Assembly (NCBI GenBank): GCA_011009095.1
Contig: VTPC01090678.1
Span: forward strand, 161,271 to 225,270
Length of the DNA: 64,000 bases
Origin: Ignelater luminosus
Taxonomy: Eukaryota; Arthropoda; Insecta; Coleoptera; Elateridae
Direction of reading: 5' to 3'
The notes under the pieces were generated by a model. It was not told the DNA's origin and ran no database searches. It saw nothing but the letters and a program-made list of their open reading frames with translations. Positions 57,603 to 64,000 of the stretch are shown here, one piece after another. A program made the translations under genes and the position numbers. Numbering within the stretch: position 1 is the first letter of the stretch; every line of letters starts with the position of its first letter.

Positions 57603-58197
57603 CAGGGCGTCCCGTAAATGCCAATAAAGCCTGAAGTAGCAGCCTTCCTCAACATCTTAAGATGTCAAGATTGAAAACAAGAATGTTCAAATCTACTTAG
57701 ATTTGTCACACGAACAAAAAAAAAAGATATTTGAACTTGGCAACGCTGCTGCAGGCAAATACAAAATTATTCAAATACAGGAACCAAAGTATCGCAAGAA
57801 ATCAAATATTTATCAATTTTATTCCAGTGATAATGAACCATAAAATTGTCAAAACACGAAGGAATTGCTGATAACTAGTTTCATTGGATTTATCAGTACA
57901 TCCAAGATTTACATGTTTGTCATATCTATTTTTTGGTAATCTTCAAAAAGATAAATATAACAGTTCTGTGCTTTATCAAGGGTAATTGTTGTTTCAACAG
58001 TTTCATTTGTTGAATTGATAATGGCTTTATTTAGATTCGATTCTTTGGTCTCTGTTTATTTAGTGTTAAAGATGATAACTTCTGACCACTTGTACAAGAA
58101 AACTAAGTTGAGAAGAAATTTTCATTTTGCAGATTTGCATTAGGCACTCATAGAAGATTTTTGCCTGAAGCTTTATTGGTATGTACATGACACCCTG
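57603..58197. mobile_element. MITE-like element, 595 bp, TA-flanked, CAGGG ends
   Basis: CAGGGCGTC at 57603 pairs with GACACCCTG ending at 58197. Inverted similarity continues through CCAATAAAGC / GCTTTATTGG, and TA flanks both sides (57601-57602, 58198-58199). No coding capacity was seen inside. Confidence 0.6.
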
Positions 58198-58199
58198 TA

Positions 58200-61125
58200 C
58201 ACAATAATCCACCTATTTCTATTCCAAATAGATACCTTTCTAATAGTAAATTTCGTTATTTAAATAATAAGTTGGAATTGCTCCGGATTGTTTAGTGATG
58301 ACAGTCTTTATAGAAATTATTGAGTTTAAAGGTATGTACCTTATAATATTATTTTCTTAAGATATTTTTATATCGACTTCGAGTGAATATTTACGAATTC
58401 TATTAAATAGCTTAAATAATTATTTTTAGTCCTTGTTTTTGTTAAGAATAATCCTGTGTGACGCGGACTTTTGTGTACTAGAATCTTTAGTTTATCAAAT
58501 ATTTTGGTATCAAAATCCAGGATGTGCCAATGTAAACCAATTTAACGTAATTGATGCGAATTTAGATAAGTAATTTAAATACTTGGACTAAATCACTATT
58601 CGAGACCTTACCTTATCTTTGAGACCTTAATTTGGATTTTATTGAAAGCAATCTTTCATTTTGGTTTTGGGCTAAATTTCAAAAAGGTATCTGAATCCTA
58701 CTTGGCCATAATACCATTTCTAAAGCGATATTAACTTCTTAAAGAACAAAATTGACATAAAAAGCACAATTTTTGCAGTATTTCATCTTCATTTATTTAA
58801 AATTTCAATGGAAATTTTAAACTGGAGGTAATTTAGAGTTCGCTTTCAATAACCACCAACAAATACCCATATTTGCCAGTAGCACAAAAACCTGCTAGTT
58901 AATTTATGTTTACAGTAGACTCTTGAATATCTTAAGAGTATTATTTTGTGGGTCTTGAAATGGAACTACAAGTTCAACGATACAAAAAGGTCCAACGCTT
59001 TATGCGAAGGTGAATCTTGTATGGTACGGATGGAACTCCGTGCTAGATTATAGAGTTTACTTTCTTTTACTCCCCCTTTTATTATTTTAAGTTTCCACAA
59101 AATATTGATTCGAAGTGATTGCAGTAGAGAAATGCCGCTCCAGAAGTTCTCTCTAGGATCCTAGCAGGTTAGGAAGATTTTCTAATAACATCCATTAGCC
59201 ACAATTTCTACAGCCAACGTATAACAAATATTAGCATACCAAGACGATGAATATGAATTGGTTCCAGAACCTTCAAATAACCCAACATGACCTAAAAGAA
59301 AGCTTGATAGCTCCAAATGCTTTGATGGGTCTAACAGTGACGATTCAGTAAGGGAAGCCTTACACCTACAAATAAAAAACTCGTCGTGTTATGAAATGCA
59401 ACTCATCATCCAGTGATGATGGTCAATCTCAAGTAATGTTTTTCTTACAAATGGTACTCCAGATGAAGTTACTATACCTATGTGGTTCAAGATTATAGGT
59501 CGTAAGTACATTTACAACAGTTTCCTTTGATGATCTCTTCGGCACAAAAACACTCTTAAATATTGATTCCTCTTTAGATATACTTTTCAGTTTGTTCAAT
59601 GAAGAAATTGGCAATATTATTACTAGGTTCAGATGTTCAGAGCAAAAAGAAAACACAAAACTAGATGTATCAAGTGATGAGCTAAGAGCGTGTAGCAGTT
59701 TTAAGTTTAAGATTTTATACTTACTTATGTAAGGCCTTAAGATCTTTTTCAAATTATAAAAAAACGTGGGAACTTCCTGCTATAATATCCTTAGAGATGC
59801 CACTCGTCTTTTTTTAATAAATCAAAAAGGAATTCTAAATGTTGAAACACAAGTTTTTGCCTTTAGTGGAGTGTGGTGAAAGAGGGAAAACCAAACACCA
59901 GGCACAAACACGATAAAGGTACTGTCAAAGACTTAGTGCTTTCTTAAGAAAATAAAAGCTAAGACACACAGTTATGATATTTAATTATGGTTTAATAAAC
60001 CTACAAGCGTTACATACCTAAAATTAAAAAAAAAAGGTAAAACATTTATTTTATATTGTATAAATAGTGATGATTACCTTAATAATCCATCATAATAACC
60101 CTTGAAGGCCTTTATAACAATATGAATCAGATTAAAAAAATATGTGAGTAACGGTAAATTAAAACATTTAAAGACTGAACAAAATTAGGATAAAAATGCA
60201 AAATTGTTAAATTAGACTTTATTAGTTGGATTTCAATAAATTCTCTGTTCCCATTAGAAGAGAAATAAATTTAAAAACAATGACTAATATGAATAAAAAC
60301 TTACTTTACAGTAATGGTCAAGGTCAAACAATAAACTTACCATAAGAATATGAAAAAACTGAAATTTATTGATATTCAAGTAAATTTTAATTTGATAATA
60401 CACAACTTAAAAGATAGTTTCTAACTTGAGCACCAATAAACAAGTATTCATTCAAGTAAATTTTCAAGGAATTCTTTGTCTTGTCATATATTTCTTTGTA
60501 CCCAGTAGTGACTACCGTGATTTTAAATTCCGCGTTGGGATGACCAGTCAGCAAACGTAGAGGGATGTCCCATAAATCCTTGTATCATAATCGGTCAATA
60601 TTTTGATTTATAAGGCCCTTGACAAACCACGGATCAAAATGGCGACCACGCCCTTTTTGGTTATATTTGCAGCGGAATTACAGTGAATACGGTAATAGAG
60701 AAATAAACAGCGAGAAAACGAAAAAATGGCGGTAAAGAAAAAAGGCAATCCTATGGAAATACTTAAGGATTAATCAAAATAAAGCGGATACAAAAGCTGA
60801 TACAAAAGCTGATTTACCTGAAATTCCAAATCGGAACTGCACAAAGAACGTGTGCAAACCATTGGTCGAAAAGGAAAGGATTAATGATGCACACAGAGGG
60901 CTTGTAAAGTAACGCATGCGCCGTCATTCCCAACATAATACGCATTTTAATCACTAGATGTCACTAGGAGGATTAAATGAAAAGATTTGCTTAGAAACAG
61001 AACAGCTGATTTCTAAACTCACCTATAAAAAAGAATTTTTAGATAATCAAAAGAAAATTAATAAAATAAGTAACTAGTCAAAAAAAATTCAACATGAGAA
61101 AATTATTGGAAATAAAATAATTTGT
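58200..61125. other. No gene identified
   Basis: Mostly AT-rich. Around 59240-59500 a plus-strand stretch reads DEYELVPEPSNNPT and later NGTPDEVTIPMWF, which could be a decayed N-terminal region of the piggyBac-type copy that follows, but this is weak. Nothing else was recognised. Confidence 0.35.
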
Positions 61126-61129
61126 TACA

Positions 61130-62290
61130 ACGTAACAAGCGCTCTTAAAAGTTCTAACTGTTATGGGATTAAACCCAAAGCTCAGTTTACGATTTTATTG
61201 GTCTTATTGCCATTCTCAAAGAATAGCTGATAGATTTCTAATTAAAAATATTGAGGTTAGCACATCTAAATGATAACGAAGCCATGCCAAGTAGGGACAG
61301 CCCAGATTTTGACAAATTTATAAAGCGCAACCGATGGCATTTATTCTTAAAAAAAAAAGTATAAAAGCTTTTAATACTAGTAGATTTGTATCAGTTGATG
61401 AGCGCATGTTAGCTTTTTTAAAGATCACACCAGTCTTAAATCAGTATATGCCATAGAAGTCAGTAAAGCGTGATTTTAAAATTTGTGCAATGGTTTGTTC
61501 TAAAGTAGCCTATTTATTTAATTGTTTCATTTACGAAGTCAAAACAATAGCACAGAAGAGGGTTCACTCGGAGAAAAGATGCATTTAGAACTAACTAGTT
61601 CACTGAAAAAAAAACAAAGCATATATTTTGATAACTTCTTTACTAGCTGTTCTGTGTTGACCACACTTCTTTAATGCAATTTATTTGCTTGTGAAACAGT
61701 CAAGTCCAATCAGAAGAATTTTCCTTTCGCCGAACTACCTTCAGATAAGTCCTTGAAACCGGGTAGATATAATTCTGTTATCAAAGAGGAAATATGTGTT
61801 AGTAAATGGATGAACAGAGGCAAAGAGTGTTGTTGTGGCAAGTAGCATTCAAAAAATATTAAAAATATCAACAGTGCAGCAAATTAACAAAAAGAAATGA
61901 GTTAAGATGTCAAGAAGCCATTGAAGATTACAATGAAAGTATGGGCGGAGTCGATTTGTTTGATCAACTCTTTTCGTGTTATAATGTAGCTTGGAAGTGA
62001 AGATGCTGGGTAAAGTTATTTTGTTACTTCCTCGACACCAGCATTGTAAATTTAAATATTTTATACAAGACTACAAGTACGCGTCATGAGCAACGTTGCA
62101 AACCACAAAGTCATCGAACTTTTACAAATTTACCGGCAAATCAACTAATTAAGAAATATAGCGAAAGAAAATCTAGAGGTTATAGGAGAAAATAAGCTGA
62201 AAAGATCGAAGAACGTTGTGTAAAGACTTTCCAAAGTAGGAAACCACATGCTATCAAAGACTACTGCACGCTGAAGTGTAAGGTGCACCA
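61130..62290 (+). pseudogene. piggyBac/PGBD-type transposase remnant
   Basis: Plus-strand pieces in all three frames follow the PGBD order. LNDNEAMPSRDSPDFDKF comes near 61270, then TSRFVSVDERMLAFLK and LNQYMP (61380-61455), then KSVKRDFKICAMV. A possible DNFFTS-type block follows near 61625. After it come RRIFLSPNYLQ (from NRKxFPFAELP in another frame), KWMNRGKE near 61805, an EDYNESMGGVDLFDQL stretch near 61925-61970, and a decayed C-terminus. The sequence is saturated with stops and frameshifts and more decayed than the copy at 16345-16985. No TTAA-flanked termini were found. Confidence 0.6.
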
Positions 62291-62468
62291 CCAAAGAAAA
62301 AACCAAAGTTTACTAATATAGAATGCACAAAATTTAAGGTGGCATTGTGTATCTTATATCTTATTGGTGATAAAAGTACCTAGTAAAAACTATAACCTTC
62401 TTTGTCTTGATTGAGGAATACTTGGAGTTTTAAGTTTTGGGCAAGGTTGTCAGCCCTTTATGAGATTT

Positions 62469-64000
62469 TTATTGATGGAGTAGGTGTTTGGGTCGTTTAT
62501 GTTTGTGTCGTATGTTGTTGTCGTATTGTCCAAGGGAATTTATTAATGGGTTGGAAGATGTCGGAGTATTTAGGTATAATTTTTCAGCTGTGGTTTGGAT
62601 GAATTGCTTGAGGGTTGGAATGTTTGCGTCTCTGTGTAGGTCGGTGTTGCGTATGTACCAGGGGGCGTTGAAGGTCATGCGGAGGATTTTATTTTGTACG
62701 ATTTGCAGTTTCTTGATATGTGATTTAGCAGCATAGCCCCAGCTGGGGGAAACGTATGTTTGTAGTGGTCGTATAATGGATTTATATAGGAGTAGTTTGT
62801 TGGTCGGGTTCAGAAAACTGCATCGGTGTAGGAGGGGATATAGGGTGGCGATGGTGGCGTTGGCTTTTCGGACGCAGTGGTCGGTATGGTCTTTCCAGGT
62901 CAGTCGTTTGTCCAGGGTCACTCCAAGGTATTTGACGTTCGAGTTTCAAGGGATTGGTCGGTTGTGGATGGTGATGGGTGGCATTTGGGGGGAGGTCTTC
63001 TTCTGGTGAAGTTTTTGCTGCGCTTATGTCGGTATGTATTTCTATGCGCCACTTGCAAAACCAGTCTCCCATAGTGTCTGCGGCTTCTTGGAGACGGCGG
63101 GCTAGCATTTGTGGATCCCGGGATGGGGACCAAATTGCCGTGTCGTCGGCGTAGAGAGCTGTTTGGGTGCCGGCTGGTGTAGGAAGGTCTGACACATAGA
63201 TTGAATATAAGGCTGGGGAGAGGAGGGACCCTTGAGGGACTCCGGCTGAGATGTGATGGATGGTAGATCGGACGTTTTCTAGTTTGACTCGAAAGCTGCA
63301 ATGATGGATATAGGAAGCGATGAGTTTCGTGAGGTTACTGTTGATTTGTGCTTGAAATAGTTTATAAATTAAGCCAGAGTGCCAGACCTTGTCGAAGGCT
63401 TTGGCGACGTCCAGAAAGATAGCACCGGTGTGGTCGTGGTTGTTGAAATTGTCAGTGATATGTTCGACCAGCCTCAGGATCTGATGGTGTGTGGCGTAAC
63501 CGCTTCGGAATCCGAATTGCTCGTGCTGTAGAATTTGCCGGTCGTCCATTTCGTGTCGGAGGCGTTGAAGGATGATAGCTTCTATTATTTTGCCCAGCGT
63601 ATAGAGAAAGCTGATGGGACGGTAATTTTGGGGAAGAAGAGGGTCTTGACCAGGTTTGGGAATCATTATGACGTCTGCTGTTTTCCAGGACAAAGGGAAA
63701 TGTCGGAGTCGTAGAATGGAATTTGTAATATTAACTAGAGCGATGATGAGTTTGCGAGGGAGTCGTTTCAGAGCATAGTTGGGAATTTTGGGTTTTCTGG
63801 ATTTTATGATGGCGGCAATGTCTTCAGGGGAGGTTGGATGTATGGGAGAGTCGTCGTCGGTGTCTTGTAGCTTGTTGCGGGCTTGTCGCGAGATTCGGGC
63901 TGCAAAGGGGACATCCATGTTGGTGTAATTTGGACTACATTGTTGTTCAAAAGTGTGTGCGAAAGCCTCCGCTCGTTCTTCGTGAGTGTACGCTAGGCCT
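62469..64000 (-). pseudogene. Jockey-type LINE reverse transcriptase (ORF2), broken, runs off the right edge
   Basis: On the minus strand an open stretch (63918-62782, possibly entering from beyond 64000) carries the reverse-transcriptase motifs in order: PLLPQNYRPISFLYTLGKII, HEQFGFRSGYATHHQI, the motif A Asp in AIFLDVAKAFDKVWH, GVPQGSLLSPALYSIYVSDL, and the catalytic ALYADDTAIWS. After WFCKWRIEIHTD the frame is lost near 63010-63030 and again near 62930. The post-palm region continues in another frame as TLDKRLTWKDHTDHCVRKAN down to 62469. The spelling fits the Jockey clade. An intact catalytic core with two or more frameshifts means this copy is inactive but not old. The endonuclease domain would lie beyond the window. 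Confidence 0.85.

Noticed and set aside
62776..63074. Plus-strand frames at the right edge
   Set aside because: Antisense shadows of the reverse transcriptase.
1..64000. CRISPR arrays, operons, riboswitches, ribosome binding sites
   Set aside because: The window is eukaryotic; no regularly spaced short repeats of the CRISPR type were seen, and the tandem repeats present are a 213-bp AATATT-rich array and microsatellites.

Overview
The window is AT-rich animal DNA, almost certainly from an insect. The evidence is spliced coding exons with GT/AG borders, a zona-pellucida (ZP) domain gene of the arthropod apical-matrix type, and many transposons typical of insects: mariner, Tc1, piggyBac, pogo/Tigger, Helitron, Jockey-like LINE and TA-flanked MITEs. 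The species cannot be told from the sequence. No CRISPR array, operon, rRNA or intact tRNA was seen.

Layout. 1-3.6 kb: a decayed DNA transposon with a KRBA2/SCAND3-like integrase between two 165-bp inverted repeats, with a MITE nested inside. 4.5-5.4 kb: an IS630/Tc1/mariner-type DDE remnant. 7.1-8.5 kb: a GC-richer unidentified block. 8.5-9.8 kb: a near-complete mariner with one frameshift. 12.9-14.1 kb: a second mariner with several frameshifts. 15.2-15.6 kb: a zinc-knuckle retroelement remnant. 16.3-17.0 kb: piggyBac remnant. 17.8-20.4 kb: two more mariner-like remnants. 21.7-25.0 kb: a MITE, an unidentified terminal coding exon, and a 1.1-kb foldback element related to the mariner-like copy at 19.8-20.4 kb. 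25.07-25.9 kb: two further coding-like stretches of unknown identity.

31.1-41.0 kb (minus strand): the best-supported host gene, five exons of a ZP-domain protein. All eight ZP cysteines, a basic cleavage site and a C-terminal hydrophobic segment are present. The signal-peptide exon was not found. Its 8.6-kb last intron carries a broken mariner (34.9-36.1 kb), a degraded unidentified coding stretch, and an apparently intact DD41D mariner (37.8-39.1 kb) with a 361-aa open frame and identical 31-bp terminal repeats.

42.8-47 kb: three retro/DNA-transposon remnants in the same orientation (pogo/Tigger-like, LINE reverse-transcriptase C-terminus, Jockey-type ORF1). 49.4-51.1 kb: an inactivated Tc1 element. 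51.9-56.1 kb: a TATA-containing promoter-like or LTR-like block split by a 4-kb TA-flanked element whose left end is built of ~213-bp tandem repeats and which contains a nested Helitron. 56.5-58.2 kb: two MITE-like structures. 61.1-62.3 kb: a second piggyBac remnant. 62.4-64 kb: a Jockey-type reverse transcriptase running off the right edge.

Most of the window is therefore host intron or intergenic DNA filled by successive transposon waves. Only the DD41D mariner looks recently mobile, and only the ZP gene is securely a host gene. Long stretches between the listed features (about 5.4-7.1, 9.8-12.9, 25.9-31.0, 46.9-49.4 and 58.2-61.1 kb) showed no recognisable gene.
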